Below, in pieces: positions 37,246 through 50,930 of a stretch of 64,000 nucleotides of DNA; within the stretch, counting starts at the first letter, position 1; the number at the start of each line of letters is the position of its first letter. Both the position numbers and the translations under genes were made by a program. Source of the stretch: Harmothoe impar. Lineage: Eukaryota; Annelida; Polychaeta; Phyllodocida; Polynoidae. Location of the stretch: assembly GCA_947462335.1 (NCBI GenBank), contig OX381710.1:63917303-63981302 (forward strand), given 5' to 3'. Below the pieces are notes generated by a model, which was not told the origin of the DNA, did not search any database, and saw only the letters and a list, made by a program, of their open reading frames with translations.

Positions 37246-40200
37246 TTATCAGACTCATTAATGAATGATGAATTATAAGCTTCACCCTGCTTTGGACAGC
37301 GCGGAGATAACGTACCATTCATGAATTGATTTGACAAAAATATTATTGTATTTGGGACTCTTGTGGTTCATTGCATGTTCATTTACACAGAAAATGTATA
37401 TTACGCTAATAATTGACACTGACAGCCAATATCCTGCATGCCGACAACTCAAACCCAAATTTAGAAATAATAGACCTATGCATCCCGGGTATTTATCTGG
37501 AAGAACCCGACATCAGAATCTTGCCAACGAGCATCTACTGCATGATCAAGATAAAACGGCCTACAAATCTCCTGACACAATTATGATGTTTGCATTATGT
37601 CGATATTATAGACAATGTTCCATGCATGTAAGCATTCTCCAACAACTAAAATGAACACTATACTTTCCCTTTGGAAAGCCACCATTTCTTGGTATATGGA
37701 TCTATATACACAGTGATTGAATCTAAAAAGAGCCACACGTTTAGGCACCCTAGTGCTTTAACGTGGTCCCCAGTGGTGTTATCGATATAGAAGTACCTCC
37801 GCCCCACTCTGATGTCTGGGCCCTTCATCAATGTGTGTTACATGGTGAATGTCAGGAATGGGATGTCAGGACCCCAACCCCAACCTGCACCTAGAACCCA
37901 CACCGACCACAGGGTGGGTGGATTACCCAGTCCCGGCACTCAGTATCCAATATTTGGAGCATCAAAACACCCCTTATTTTAGAAACCACTGAGAAAATTA
38001 CACTTATTCTTAAGTGTATTTGGTTTAAAAAAAGACCCCTTATTCTTGAATCCACTGACAGTAGAAATACATAAAAAATAGGAATCCATATTTCACGTTT
38101 TCTCAAACACACGTGGCATCGCACTGTAAAACTACAGTATACCGATGTTGCAGGTTCTTTAGTAGGGGGCACCATTGCTTGATCTGGTAACCAGCGAGAT
38201 AAGCACTGATACAACAATCACAATGGGTACAGGCTGTTATATAATGCCCCCTAAGAATTCCGCCAGTGAATTTTCTCATTGGTTGATAATGCAACCGGCT
38301 AGACGCCTATATGCTACCGATCAGCTACATCAACTCCTAACAGTGTAGGCAAACTTTACGTTTGTCTGGTATGGGGTTCTAGAATAGTTGAGCAGTCTTG
38401 TCTACATGAAAGTTATCACCGTAATGATTGAAAGTGCTAACTGACAAGAGTAATTATTATTGAACTAAGTCTAATTTACACTATTTTCAGAGCATCGGGT
38501 ATTCATACAGTATCATCTAAGTACATCTAACAATTGGTTGCAGAATTGCATAGGACACCTGTCAGGGACTAAGTCAGTATTCCCTGTTAAACAACTGGGA
38601 TTAGCGAGTAGAAAACAATTGGATCCCCCTGGGGATCTCACACGGGGCACGAATATGTGCTGTACACTGATATTCTTTGGCTCCCTATAGACCAATCTCT
38701 CAATCACTGTAGTGCCTAACCAAGTTAGTCTATTTTTGGCTCTGTACACGACCAACCTAGGTTAGTTGAAATTGTTATGTTGGTCAGTACTGACCAACTC
38801 CCCTTAGTCTTCTCCATTTCAATGAGTTTTAGGTTAAGTCCTTTTGAGTAAGACACTAGTCATATGTTATGATATGCCTCAGTCATCTTTGAACAGCACT
38901 TGCTCATGCCTGACCAACGTCCTTTTGCTTAACCACGGAAGGCCACTTCAGACTAAGGGCTGGGCCATTTAGATTCTCTGTGTAGTTGCACGATAATCCA
39001 CCAACCCCCTGTTGTTAGAAAGTTACCGCTCCCTCCACCTGTGTATGTAACATACGAAGCAACAGGTGTGAGTATAGCGACTTTCAGTTCTGTAAAGCCA
39101 GTACTTATGATAGTGACGACTACACTAATGTAAATCTCGGACTTTTGTATAGCTTCTGAAACTCTGAAATAGACTTAGTCTGCACATCAGTTGGAGATTT
39201 GGGTGTAGATGACACTCAATTTCTACAATATCTGTTCAGAAGTTCGCACAGGAACATGCAGGTGGTATATATATATAAAACAGACATCACCTTTCATAAA
39301 AACCTATCAGTCTTGAAGAAGTTAGAATTGCAAAAATGACACAACATTTATACACGTCAGCTATTAAAACCCGTCTTAGAAAAGTGTAACTACAGCACGC
39401 AGTGGGTGCCTATATTTCAACCATTGAAAGTGGCAAGAAAAGGCCGTAAAATGGCTAATACATCTGTCTGGAGACCGATCTAGCAGGAGGGTGGACGTCT
39501 TCTCTGTCCTTATAAAGTGCTTCCTGCTATGGCAGATTGGTTTTCAAAGCCCGAAGTGTGCGTCTGTAGCATTGTACTTTCTCAAAGGTGCACCATTTCA
39601 AAGGGATGCCTCGTGTATGTTATCTGAGAGACATGAGACCTGCTTTTCAAAGTCTTCCTGGCGTGAAGAAAGCTTAAGGTTACAGAATAGAAAGCTGAAG
39701 CTCACATTTAAATGTGTACATTGAGATAGAGGACGTTAGGCACTTAACTATACCGAAGTGTGTCAGGCTGACTGTCAATATCCCCTTACTAATGATTCTG
39801 TATCTACATGTGTGCCTTTTCAGACCTGACGTGTCATCTATAATAACGTATAGGCTGCTGAGATAGACACCAGCACTATATCACACAGTACAATACACTG
39901 CCCTATTACACTGGACATTACGAGTAATGTCTCCAGATAATAGCTTAGAGGTGGGAGGGGCTTTGCTATGTTTTCTGTATAAGAGACAGTGTAAGTGTAA
40001 TTTCCTATATATAAGCCTACCGTATACACTCAGGTATAGGTATACAGGTGGTTCTCTTGCACAAATGCAAAATATAAGAACCCGTTTCAGTAAGCACTTC
40101 TCTAGACCTACAGAACTCGATTTTTGCCTATTATCATAAATCAAAATAGAATACACCGAGGGGAAAGGGAGAACCCAATTTGAACACTTTGAACCCATTG

Positions 40201-40424
40201 AATATTACAAACCGTGCAGCTGGGATGGACACACCCTAAAGTGTTCTAAACCATTGTAATGTTTCACCCACTGAATAACTCCATTTGGACCCCCTCAGAC
40301 CCCCCATCATGTATACATGTCAAGATACAGACTCAATAGAGCGTCTGCAGAACCTTTGTATATGTCTTATTGCTGAAAGGGGTGTAACAGTGCGATGCCG
40401 CACCATGATGGTATAATGTACACG

Positions 40425-40615
40425 GAGAAAACAGACAGAGTCAAGAGGGAGGTTGCCTCCAGAATGACTCCCCTTTTGGGTGGGCCCATCAAGTTGCCGA
40501 TTAAAGCCTGGGTGACTCCCTGGCTGATCTAAGAAACTCCCATAGCTCTCTTGCTCACATATAAGGGAGTCGCAGGGCTCCCCTAGAGAGAGGCGAGTCA
40601 TCCTTTCCTCTGTGT
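40425..40615. mobile_element. GAGTCA-rich fold-back element, copy 1
   Basis: GGTTGCCTCCAGAATGACTC on the left and GGGCTCCCCTAGAGAGAGGC then GAGTCATCC on the right, with GGAGAAAACA / CCTCTGTG edges. Related to 41560-41805. Confidence 0.55.
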
Positions 40616-41559
40616 AGTCATCTGGTAGGCAGTATCAGCTTGACACTACCATTGGGCTATGGTCGGTTCAGAGACAACAGACCACTGTCAGTTTAGAGTA
40701 CATGTATACCCAATCTTGAATACAGTTCTTCCACAGATGTTTGGCATACCTATATATCCAGTATCACGTCAAACCTTTGTGGCTGGGGGAAAAAGGAGTC
40801 CTAATTTCTTAAACAGGGTGGGTGGGGAAATTTCGTGGGGGCGCTCACATCCCCCTCTCCCTCCCCCTCCAGCTGAGGAACATCCTCACCATATGCATGA
40901 TATTTGGACTTACTGCATGCATTGGGAATAAGATGGAGGCCAATACCAGGTGGGAGAAGAAGGCGGCATACACCTGTAGGGTAACCCGTTACAACACCTG
41001 TGAAAGGTCACGGCAATGTGCGCCGTGTAACGGTAATAACATAAATGGGCGCCCCGCCCCCTGGTGTGTACCCTAGACACTGAGGGACCAGACATGGCGG
41101 TGGGTCCACTTCCGCTTCCCAAACTCAGTCTCTGCCATCTTTGCTGAGCAATCAACTAGGCGCAGTCAGTCCTCACTTCCTCAAATTTGGAAAATGCAAA
41201 GGAAAATGTCTGAGGAAGCAAATCATCCGAGGAGATAAGACCAAATATAATGGAACATATAAGGCCAGTTGCAGAGCTTCTGTCTGAGGAAGTGAGGATT
41301 CGAGGTAGTACATGTTCCAGAGAGTGAGGGCCGACTGTATTCTGTAATGTCGCAAGGCTAGGGGCCAGTTGTCTTGTTTGTAAAGGAGTTGGTAATTTAC
41401 AGGACAGATCAGGACATTTGCTGAACTTTACCGGGAGGTACATTTTCATGTCTCTGTCATGCCTGTGTTATAAACTTCCTCTCAGACAATGCTGGATCAT
41501 GATGACAAATGGGCACGGATCCCTCAGGCATTTTGCTGCTCTTAAATGTGTTGAAGGCC

Positions 41560-41805
41560 CAACACAGAGAAAAGAAACCGCGTCCAGGCTGCCTCCAGAA
41601 TGACTCCCCTCTTTAGGGGAACCCATGTCCTCATGTGACTCCCTTAGGTGAGTCAGGGAACTATGTCACTCCCCCATGTGACTCCTTTAGGTAGGCCACG
41701 GAGTCACCTAGGGAAGTCACAGGAAGCCTGGGCTCCCCTAAAGAGGGGAGTCATTCTGGAGGCAACCTGGACTCCCTTTTGACACTGTTTTTTCTTTCTG
41801 TGAAG
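41560..41805. mobile_element. GAGTCA-rich fold-back element, copy 2
   Basis: Arms CTGCCTCCAGAATGACTCCC (about 41589) and GGGAGTCATTCTGGAGGCAA (about 41747) are near-perfect complements, each with a TTTAGGGGA extension. CAGAGAAAAG and CTTTCTGTG lie at the outer edges. The core holds repeated TGACTCC/GAGTCA words. Confidence 0.7.
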
Positions 41806-44396
41806 TTGAAGGGGAAGGGTGCAATGTCCATACATCTTAGTAACTTAGGGTGCCCACAGGGGTCTATGGGGTGCAATGGTGCATGAAGGCCATTGTTTCA
41901 GCTGATCTACCCCAGGTGGCATATTGGTGCAGAAAGAAGACTGCTATGAGCTGTAATGTTGGCCTTGACACCAGTTTGAAACCTGTCAGAAGGTTTGTCA
42001 GGGTGAGGTAGATTCAAACCACTATAGCTAATTCCCTATTTCTTGCATCACCATGACAAAAGTAGTCTTGGAAATGTGAATATTAGGGCTATTGGTAAAT
42101 ATGCATCATGTTTATATCATATCGTTTTATAAAAATGGTCCGGCCACCCTAGTGTCTGGTACAAACATAGTACCTGCGTGTAGAATGGACGCATACTCCT
42201 ACATTAGATATGGCCACAGGCCGGCATTTCAATACCCTTTGAGCCAGACGAGACAAGGGAAATATGGGCAAACAGAAAGGCAAAAGACAAACACAGACAT
42301 AGTTTATTGAAAAACAGGATATGACTGTATACTGCTATATTCTAATAGCAGAATGTTGGGACGAAAAACTGAATATCAAGGTAAGTATATCCACCGTCCT
42401 GAAAAACTATAATTCAAATAGTGTTACATCTGAATACCCTCTCAACTTGCCTTTTATTTACTAGGGATATGGGTAGAATTCTAGACGAATGTGTTCTAAC
42501 CAAAATCATAAAGGAGCTTCATCTTCGTTATTTGAGACACATCAGATTAAAAAGTATTTCTTGACACTTTATACAGGTCCACATCCGCCTCCTTGTACAT
42601 ATTCATACATCACACCTATATATATCAATACACACACCCCTGCATTCACCAGCAGCAGCAGCGCCCCCAGTGACAGCAGGGGCAGCTATAATAGACATCC
42701 TGCAGGCTTGAGGCGGAGAGGTGGGAATTAATGGTCTAGAAATAAGGCTTCTTTAATTCGCACTTCAAATAAAACCACCACCCAGACGTCATCATCACAC
42801 CTGAGTGCTGTGCTCAGTTGGGCGAGCTGCCGGCTCTCTGTGCACTCCTTGTACACCTGCAGTCTAAGCCTCTGTGTGTGTGGGGGGGGGGGGGGGGGGT
42901 ACCTGGAGGCTGGAGGGGGAGGGGGGTTCTGGTGTCCACTTGAACCCCCCCCCCCCCACCCCTGTGCCGTGACACTACCCCCTACCTGCCGTGCCGACCT
43001 CCGCCCCCAGCGGCGATTTCTCTTCCAGAAAATGAGAAAATCATGGGCTCAATTCCCGCCGTCGGGTATGTGGTAAGGGGAGCAGGTGACCTGTGTAGGT
43101 GATCCCCTCACCCCTGGGTAATGTGGTGTGTGCTGTGTACCTGCAGCATGTCTTCATCTGGGGTAATACCTGCGTGCACGTGTACACCAGGGGTGTAGGT
43201 GGTAGGGCCGAGGTGGATATAACACCTGATATCTATATGTACACCCTTACAGCGAGGAAGGACCACTTTCTATTCCGGGTAGTGGATGATTACCAAAAGC
43301 TGAAATAGTCAGTGAAACTGACTGGTCAGATTTTACACCAATGTGCTTCAGTTTACGAATGAAAATATCATAATACACGTGTTCTTTCTGTAGTATCCAA
43401 TGAACAAAAGATAGTTCAACTCAGTGAAAATTATTTGAAGTTTAGCTTTCATCGGTTTTATAAGAACGCTCATAGAGTTGTCTGTAACCAATGCCTGGAT
43501 CTACAACCAATTTGTATCATGACTTTCACTCGATGATTATTTTTCAGGAGGTGTTGGCTTTTATATTATAATGCAGGACTTTCAGTTCATTTTCGAAGTC
43601 TTACCAGTTGAACCTCAGGGATTGCAGAAACATTCATCAAAATCTCTATTGATACTACGGTAAGATATTTTTTGTCTAGCACATTGGTCTATGTAGGGCC
43701 TTTAGATCGTATATAGTCGGTGAAATATATATATATCTTAGGCACATTTTTACTGATTTGAGTCAAAAAAGCCCAGTGAAAGCACACATAGTTGATTGGA
43801 TACCCAGATGTGATCTATATTTCAAAGGGTGTTACTACTGTTTCAAATGCTCTTTACCAAATTCATTAGACACAACTGAGCCTTCTGCCAATTTTAGTTA
43901 CCTCTTGTGATTTCTCATCCAGCTTTTTTTTTAGCACTGAAGAAAACAAATCACAAACATCCGATTTTACGCCGGCAACCCTCGTTAACTTTCTTTGCAG
44001 CCACCTCTTTATTTTCTGCGGTAAAATTGGTAAAATTACACCACTGCCCCCCGCCCCCAACCCAACGGGGGTCTAAATCATGTCCACCCCTATATAGCTT
44101 CAGCCCAAACAAGTCTGCGGTATACATGTGCCATCATTGTGAAGGAATCCAAGTTTAAACAATCAACAGGAAACATGCTATAATTTGATCTATATGCTTT
44201 TATTCCATTTTTCCTGTAGTAATAACAAAAACGACTTCAGTGGACATATGCATACAACAATTGACCGGTCACACCCACACACAGCCGTGCACGGTAGAGG
44301 GTAAGGGTTTAAGGAGTCTGAAAGCTGATCTATTTGTTCAGGTAGGCGGCTAGCAGTCAGTCATTGTACACATACCTTCACTCTGCTGGTGAAGAT

Positions 44397-44627
44397 TAAC
44401 CCTTCAAGGGCAGCATAACGCTTTAATTCACCATGCACCTTGGTCGTCATGATGCATGAATGCGGCCATGGTGTGTCCACTAGCCAGGGATGCATTCATG
44501 CATCATGCCGAACCTACGTAATTGATGCACTCCCGAAGGGCCATTCACCATGACGACCCGGTGGGGTTGATACACCTCCAAAGATCTCGATGATACACTA
44601 AAGTACTAAACGATCATTAAAGGGTTA
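44397..44627. mobile_element. Hairpin repeat family, full-length-like copy 2
   Basis: TAACCCTTCAAGGGC at the left and TTAAAGGGTTA at the right. The central hairpin CATGATGCATGAATGC ... GCATTCATGCATCATG is at about 44450-44505. Non-coding. Confidence 0.65.
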
Positions 44628-45364
44628 GACATTACCTACCTGTCAACTGCTGACCATACAGAAACTGGTCAGCCACTGGTCATTTCTCAATGTCACAGCT
44701 GGCAACTCTTGAGACTTGCACCCCGTCCCCATACAGCTTCTGAAACCTTACCCTAAACCCTCCTTATCTCTCCTCAACCCGCCCCTTCCTCGTCAATATT
44801 TTCGTGTCAACCTCTGTCAACATTCTGGTACACTTTTGTAGCAACATAAAACCGCTCCTTTTCACCCCCTCCATTGTGGTAGTCCTGCAGGTTAACCCAC
44901 TGAGTCCAGGAGAGCTTTCCAGAAAAGGAATTTACAATTTCCTGCCCACACTTGAATTACTCTAATAGAATTCAGCAGAATAGACCGAGCAGAATGCTGG
45001 CCTCTTGATAAAACCTCAAAGGTGGCCCACCAGTTGGCATGAGGCCGTGGGCAGGTAGCGTAGGGGAGGGTACTTGAACTGAGATGGAGAGTACTTGAGG
45101 TGAGATGTAGGGGCGGATGGCGGGAGGTGGACAGCAGTCTCCTCCTCCCCTCCTCCCCTACAACCTCTCCCCCACCCGTTAACATCTCAACCTGCCCTCC
45201 CCTCGGGGCTCCGGGGGTATGCACTGGGGTATATATCTACATCCCCGTTGCGGACGGCTCACCTGTGAACGACTAGTGCTTTATATAAATCGGCAAGCCT
45301 GAAAGAAAATATGTTATGAGATTCATAACAAAAAAATTTAAGAACATAAATCCACTGTGGGTAA

Positions 45365-45590
45365 GGCAAAAAAAAGGTTTGTTTCAGGTAACATGGGAGG
45401 AAAATGTAGGGTCGGTAGGTCGGATTTTTTTTCAACATGAATGTACTACCCAACTTTTTTGAATCCCCTAAAATTGCCCAAAAAAGGGTAAAAACATGAA
45501 AATGTCTTCAAAATTGCATAAAAAAACGTATGGTCGGCCCTCTTTTGATAGGGTCGGTCGAGTGACTTGAAACAAACCTTTTTTTTGGCC
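45365..45590. mobile_element. MITE with TAA target duplication
   Basis: Ends are GGC(C)AAAAAAAAGGTTTG in inverted orientation, flanked by TAA at 45362-45364 and 45591-45593. The termini and three-base duplication again suggest Harbinger-type mobilisation. A fragment of the same family, sharing the GTTTCAGGTAACATGGGA segment, is at about 3677-3720. Confidence 0.7.
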
Positions 45591-46069
45591 TAAGACAATT
45601 GCTTTAAACTAGAATGTATGGGTAAGAATCGGAGCTATATCCTTTACAAGTATATCAAGCATGGCTACAATGTACTACCGTGAACAAAAGCAAGTTTCAA
45701 ATTATGTAGTGATAGACCTTGCGTTTTGCCATTGCTGCTAGTTAAATTTCTCCAAGATATTACTAGTCCAGAAAAATAGTGTCTGCACGACCCCTACCCA
45801 TACACACATACACACACACACACCCTCCTTCATCATTACCACCATGTCCGGTCCACCTATACACATATGACTTCCCTGGACGTCCCAAAAGACGCCCCCT
45901 ACTGACGTACCATTCATCGCCGTGACGTGAGGTACGTCGAGGACCACGCGCGTAACTGAGGGGTATAAATCAGAAGGAGGCAGCGGCTACAATGAGCTGC
46001 TTGCCTCATTATCGCTCACTGCGGGGTGCTGACCGGTGTGTGCATGGGTAGCCGCCGGTAATGGCACCG

Positions 46070-46290
46070 ACAGGTGGGGGCAGCGGGCCTACAGGGGGCA
46101 GGTAGGGTGTACTGGGGGCAGGTAAGGGGCATGTACAGGTGGGGGCAGTGGGCCTACAGGGGGCAGGTAGGGGACATGGACATGGGGCATGTACAGGGGG
46201 CATATACATGGGGCATGTACAGGGGGCATGTACATGGGGCATGTACAGGTACAGGGGACATGAATAGGGGACATGTCCAGGGGACATAGG
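46070..46290. repeat. G-rich degenerate minisatellite
   Basis: Alternating GGGGGCAGGTA and GGGCATGTACAGG units. A block of about 70 bases (GTGGGGGCAG(C/T)GGGCCTACAG) is duplicated at 46074 and 46140, followed by a 13-base periodicity to 46290. Confidence 0.8.
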
Positions 46291-46715
46291 TGGGAAAACA
46301 GCCATTCGATTAAATCAATTTAATTTGTACCGCATAGAAGACAATGTGATTCGAACACATTGGTCTTAGAGACGGGGGTCACAAGTGAAGATTAACCATT
46401 TTGTAAGGATAATATGGGCTTCATTAGAAACGGTCATAGAATTGACTAACCTTCCAGTGGATAATGTTTGCCTTTATTGGGGCAATAATAACCTCTCAGT
46501 GCACCAAGATGTCTCAGGTGTAAGGAGCGGGCTGTGGTCGCGGCTCTGAGACAGGTACAGCAGTGACGGCATGTTCCCACCCTCTACCATCACCGCTGCT
46601 CGTACATCAATAAAGGCTTTTAATAAGGGGGGTTAGAATATGGTAGGCCGTCTGCTGAAATGTCAATGAATTAGGTCTTGGGTATAGAGGTTCATTAACC
46701 GAAACGAAGGAAAGG

Positions 46716-47399
46716 TACACTGAAAACCCAATGGGGGTCTAAAGTGGTCACTATTGACCACTTTTGGGTGGTCATGGTGATGGTGTCCTGAGGGAGTACC
46801 CCGTGGTCACTAGCGTGGTCATATGTGACCACCCAGGGTGGTCACCTATGAACACTTTTCTGACCTCGACATTTTTTCAGGAGTAGTATATTTTTTCTGT
46901 ATAATGAGGTACACTTTTCAGCTATTTTCATAATTCCCCCCTGTTCCCACCACCAATCCACATCTGAGAGCGCATTATAGCCCCGGTCAAATGCCCAATA
47001 AGGCATATGTGTGTATAGCTGTATACCAGCCACTCCTCAGACTTGTAGATATGGTTTCAGGGACACATGAGGTGTCTATGCTTACACATACATGTTTCTG
47101 GTAATTCTGGCATGCTTTCCTTTTAAATCCTTGGCATCAACTCATGTTCCAAATAATCTTTATATCCCCCATTTTATGGAAACCTATGATCCAGATTAGT
47201 ATAAGTATTAATTAAAGATCACCTGGAGTAGATGCTGCATATAACACTGTTGTATAGTAGGGCCACCTAGTGGCAAAATCATGTTCTTACAATGACCACC
47301 TTGGGTCATCACAATGATCACTCCAGGTGGTCAAGTGGGCATGACCACCCAAAGTGGGCAGCATTGACCACCTATATACGGGCCTGGGTTTTCAGTGTA
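46716..47399. mobile_element. TA-flanked element with GTGGTCA-rich ends
   Basis: TACACTGAAAACCCA at 46716 and its exact complement ending at 47399 define the termini, with TA at both edges. About 130 bases at the left and 115 at the right carry repeated GTGGTCA/TGACCAC words. There is no transposase ORF. Confidence 0.7.
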
Positions 47400-48082
47400 C
47401 TGGTGTACGCCATTTTTAAGATTTCAGCAAAAGCCAGTCCGTCCAAAAGGGAACTGGAACCCGGATGAATGGATCACGCTGTCATGATATCACATTGGCA
47501 AAGCAATGTAGAGTAGTATGAATGCCCATCCCGAGGGTGAACCCAATGTGATAGAACTGATGCTAGAAAGTAATAAGTGGAGACCAGTGGTAATGTAGGA
47601 GGAGAGATTACCAACCCCCTTCCCTCCAAAAAGAGAAGACCACACATGTAGGTGAGGCTGAGGTAAGAGGTATACTGGTGATGTGAGTTGTGACACCCCG
47701 GTGTGACACTTGGACTGCAGCCCCGCCTGGTGGGGAACACCAGACCCAGTACATTGTATATGCATTCACAGCACTGCAGCCAATGTATTCCATGCATGTG
47801 GATGTCAATTGAAAAACAAAATAATCAGTAACATCAATAACTCAGCAGTAAACAGTGTATTTTGATTTTGGGATAGAGGACATTTGCGGTTGTACTTTCC
47901 TGTTAAAACTTCCATGAAAGTAATAGTTCGCAATAGCACCCTTTGGACAAACATTCAACTAAAATCTCCAGACTCTACGGATTCTTAAAATTGAATTATA
48001 TGTATAATATAATGATATTGAAATATGTTAATGATAATGTTGAAATACTGTTATGTTGGGATTAAAAGTACGGTCTCAGTCC

Positions 48083-48186
48083 CAGTGGGCACAAAATCCT
48101 GGTCTATGTTGAATCAACGTTGAATCAACATTGAATCAATGTTGACAACCCTTTATCAATGTTGATTCAATGTTCTGTGCCCACTG
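48083..48186. mobile_element. 104-bp fold-back element
   Basis: CAGTGGGCACA at the left and TGTGCCCACTG at the right. The interior is built from TTGAATCAACGTTGAATC-type repeats that are themselves nearly palindromic. Confidence 0.75.
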
Positions 48187-48570
48187 GCATGTACGAATTT
48201 TGTAAAGTTAATATGATAAATAATCTCTTAATTCCAGCATACACCACAGAATATTTGGAGAAGCTATGAGATGCCCTTCATCTCATGAGGAGATTTGTTT
48301 TTTTTTGCACTCACAGTCATGTAATAATTTATAATCATGTTTCATCTATATCTACTTTGCACACAAACATTACTGAGAAGAACAGGAGATAGGGACGTCA
48401 CAAAAGCTGACAGTGGGCGTTTTCAGATACATGATGACACTATTATCTACACAGCTGTTGGGAATGCAAGTAGGCCCCAGGTACACAGGTATAACATAAG
48501 TAGCCGCTACTGCCCCCCCCCCCCTGTATATACACCTCAGGCTCAATCAAAATATTTCCTCCCGTGCAGC

Positions 48571-48574
48571 TATA

Positions 48575-48648
<74 letters not shown>
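48571..48648. repeat. (TA)n microsatellite
   Basis: About 78 bases of TA repeat with one G interruption near 48580. Repeat-only open frames on both strands here are artefacts. Confidence 0.97.
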
Positions 48649-48652
<4 letters not shown>

Positions 48653-50861
48653 TACATACCGGTGAATGTGAGGGAGTGGGAGGTGGCAGTATGGCCGTAA
48701 TAAAAAGCTGCTTCCCACTATTTGTTTGCTCTTCCCACCTGCCTTTCCCATGGCTACTCCTTTTTGTCATGGGCGTCGTTTCTGTCGTTGTTTCTTCACG
48801 TACCTGTTTTCCCTTTTCTCCCTATTTTTCTATTTCTTTGTGCTCTTTTAGTGCCTGATGTTTTACCGCTCTTGTTATTGTTGTTGATGCTCTCCAACTT
48901 CTTGTTATTCTTCTTCCATACTTCTACTTCTACCCAATTTAACACATACAAAGTTGTAGGAATGCTGAATTGTTACCCTTATAGCTAGACGTAAACTAGT
49001 TTATTGAAAAGTGTCTTCATCTGTATTTAAACTATAGAATATCGGCTTGCCTATGATAAATGTCTCGTCTACGGCAACTAAATACTGAACAAAAGTTTAG
49101 CTGTTTTACTGCATGCATGTGCTTGGTATTACGAAATTATGTATAAATACATTGTACAAGATGAGTGAAACTAAATAAAAAGGCTCCAGTTTCTCTTTAT
49201 CTATTCTTGTTCTTGTAGTCGTTGTTCTTCAACCACCCCACCCCCAGCCCCATGGTAGGGTGAGTACACCGTGCAGGTTGTGATACACCCCCCCCCCCCA
49301 CCCCTTCCTCCTTCCCCCAGGTATAATACAGCATACTGTGGCGGTGATACACTGGTGGCGTCAGAGAGACTCCATGTCAGGCTGTGGCACGTGCATGCCA
49401 TCAGTGGGGAGCAGCTCAGGGGGAGGAGGTGAGCAGGTCAATGGGGCACGGGGCTACTACACACTCACACGCGTCACACACACCCCTACATGATAGTACA
49501 CCCCACCTCCCTGCTACACCCTCACACCCATGCAGCCCACAGGGACACCAGGGACCTGCACCCCTAAATTACACATGACGATTGTTATTTCTCAATTCCA
49601 TATGGTGACATAAAATGGAATAAGTGACACAAAAGAAGCTACATCGTAAATTTTACATATGCCATGCTAGGTTCTCAGAGGCGACATGGGACATGGGGAT
49701 TCAAGCAGCAGATGACATGGCAATTTCTCAAATTCGACATGCCATACAGGGACCCGCAATCCAGAGCCCTTACATATGCCCTGCATTAACGTGTACGTGT
49801 GTCCATCTGACTGGAGGTTGCTGTATTATATAAACAGGGAGATTATCTAGTGTTTGGTTGTCTATCTTACAGACCTAGGTCAAAAATAATTCAATATCAT
49901 GCCTAAACTACACTACGACCCAGGTTCTGACAAGTATACTCGAATTATGGGAGAAGACATCTAATTGGTAGAGGACATTATGGTTCCTATACATTGATGA
50001 GAGTCTGAAAGCTACCAATTTTTACACCATCAAAGTAATTGAAGTTAAACTATTTTAATTGAACGAAACAATGATTTCATGCCCGAATTTAACCCTAATT
50101 CAATCCTATTCTTATACTTATACTGACAAACCATGGATTTTATAGAATACCCCAACATATTTCTATGGGCATGAATAGGCGCCCTCTACCTACATGTGTC
50201 TTCCCACAGACCAGGATTCGTCTTTAATTGTCTCATTATAATTTCATCCTCCATATCAACTTCCCATTGGTGTACTCCGGCAAGTCAGCTTAGCTGTTTC
50301 TGTAAGGGTAGACATATCACATGAAATGCAAACGGCCAATTCAGTGAATGCTATTATAGTGGATTTACCACGGAAAATACATGAACCAATTGCAATTCCG
50401 ATACTGAGATTGAGCCACCGGCTGCTGGCGCCCCCTAGTGAGGGTGGTTGGAACCGCTACTCCCTACTAACAGTCACACTATATGCCGCATTAGCCAGAT
50501 GTGGTGGCTCCACCATGTGAGAGACCTAAGAACTACATGTGTAGCTGTAACTGGCACCTCACAGGTCCGAAATCTGGAGTTTTAGGGGGTCACTGATAGG
50601 CCTCTACACTGATAAAATCAAGGCATCTAAGGTTGTCAAATAGTCATCTTATTAGAAGAATTTAGGGTATTCTCAGTGAGTGTCATATAATAAACGAGTT
50701 AAAGGTTGTCCATCTTATGGCCTACCAGGTTACTATCCCACAAGACAACACTAGGCTCATCTGACTGACAAGTGACACGTTTAGGGTTGTCAAATTCACA
50801 ATCCTGGATAACCTTTTTAATGGTTTATGCCACTATCAATGTGATTTTTTACATTTTGTCA

Positions 50862-50930
50862 GCATGATGTATGAATGTAGCCCTGGCGAGTCTACTCGCA
50901 GAGCCTGCATTCAGACATCATACTGACCCA
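50862..50930. repeat. Hairpin core of the ATGAATGC repeat family
   Basis: Arms of about 30 bases (AGCATGATGTATGAATGTAG ... TGCATTCAGACATCATACT) around GCGAGTCTACTCGC. Confidence 0.65.

Larger units (their letters stand above)
36061..46069. other. Ten-kb gene-free block rich in mobile elements
   Basis: Contains the hammerhead-like relic, two GAGTCA fold-backs, a hairpin-family copy, the TAA-flanked MITE, and G/C runs at 42882-42899 and 42945-42957. A 107-codon frame at 37331 has a hydrophobic start but no other support. Confidence 0.55.

Noticed and set aside
37331..37654. 107-codon frame with a hydrophobic, signal-like start (MTKILLYLGLLWFIACS)
   Set aside because: There is no promoter, conserved cysteine pattern or clear processing sites. 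The AT-rich context next to a transposon relic makes chance likely.
48337..48858. 173-codon frame with a Tyr-Ile repeat
   Set aside because: It runs through the TA microsatellite.
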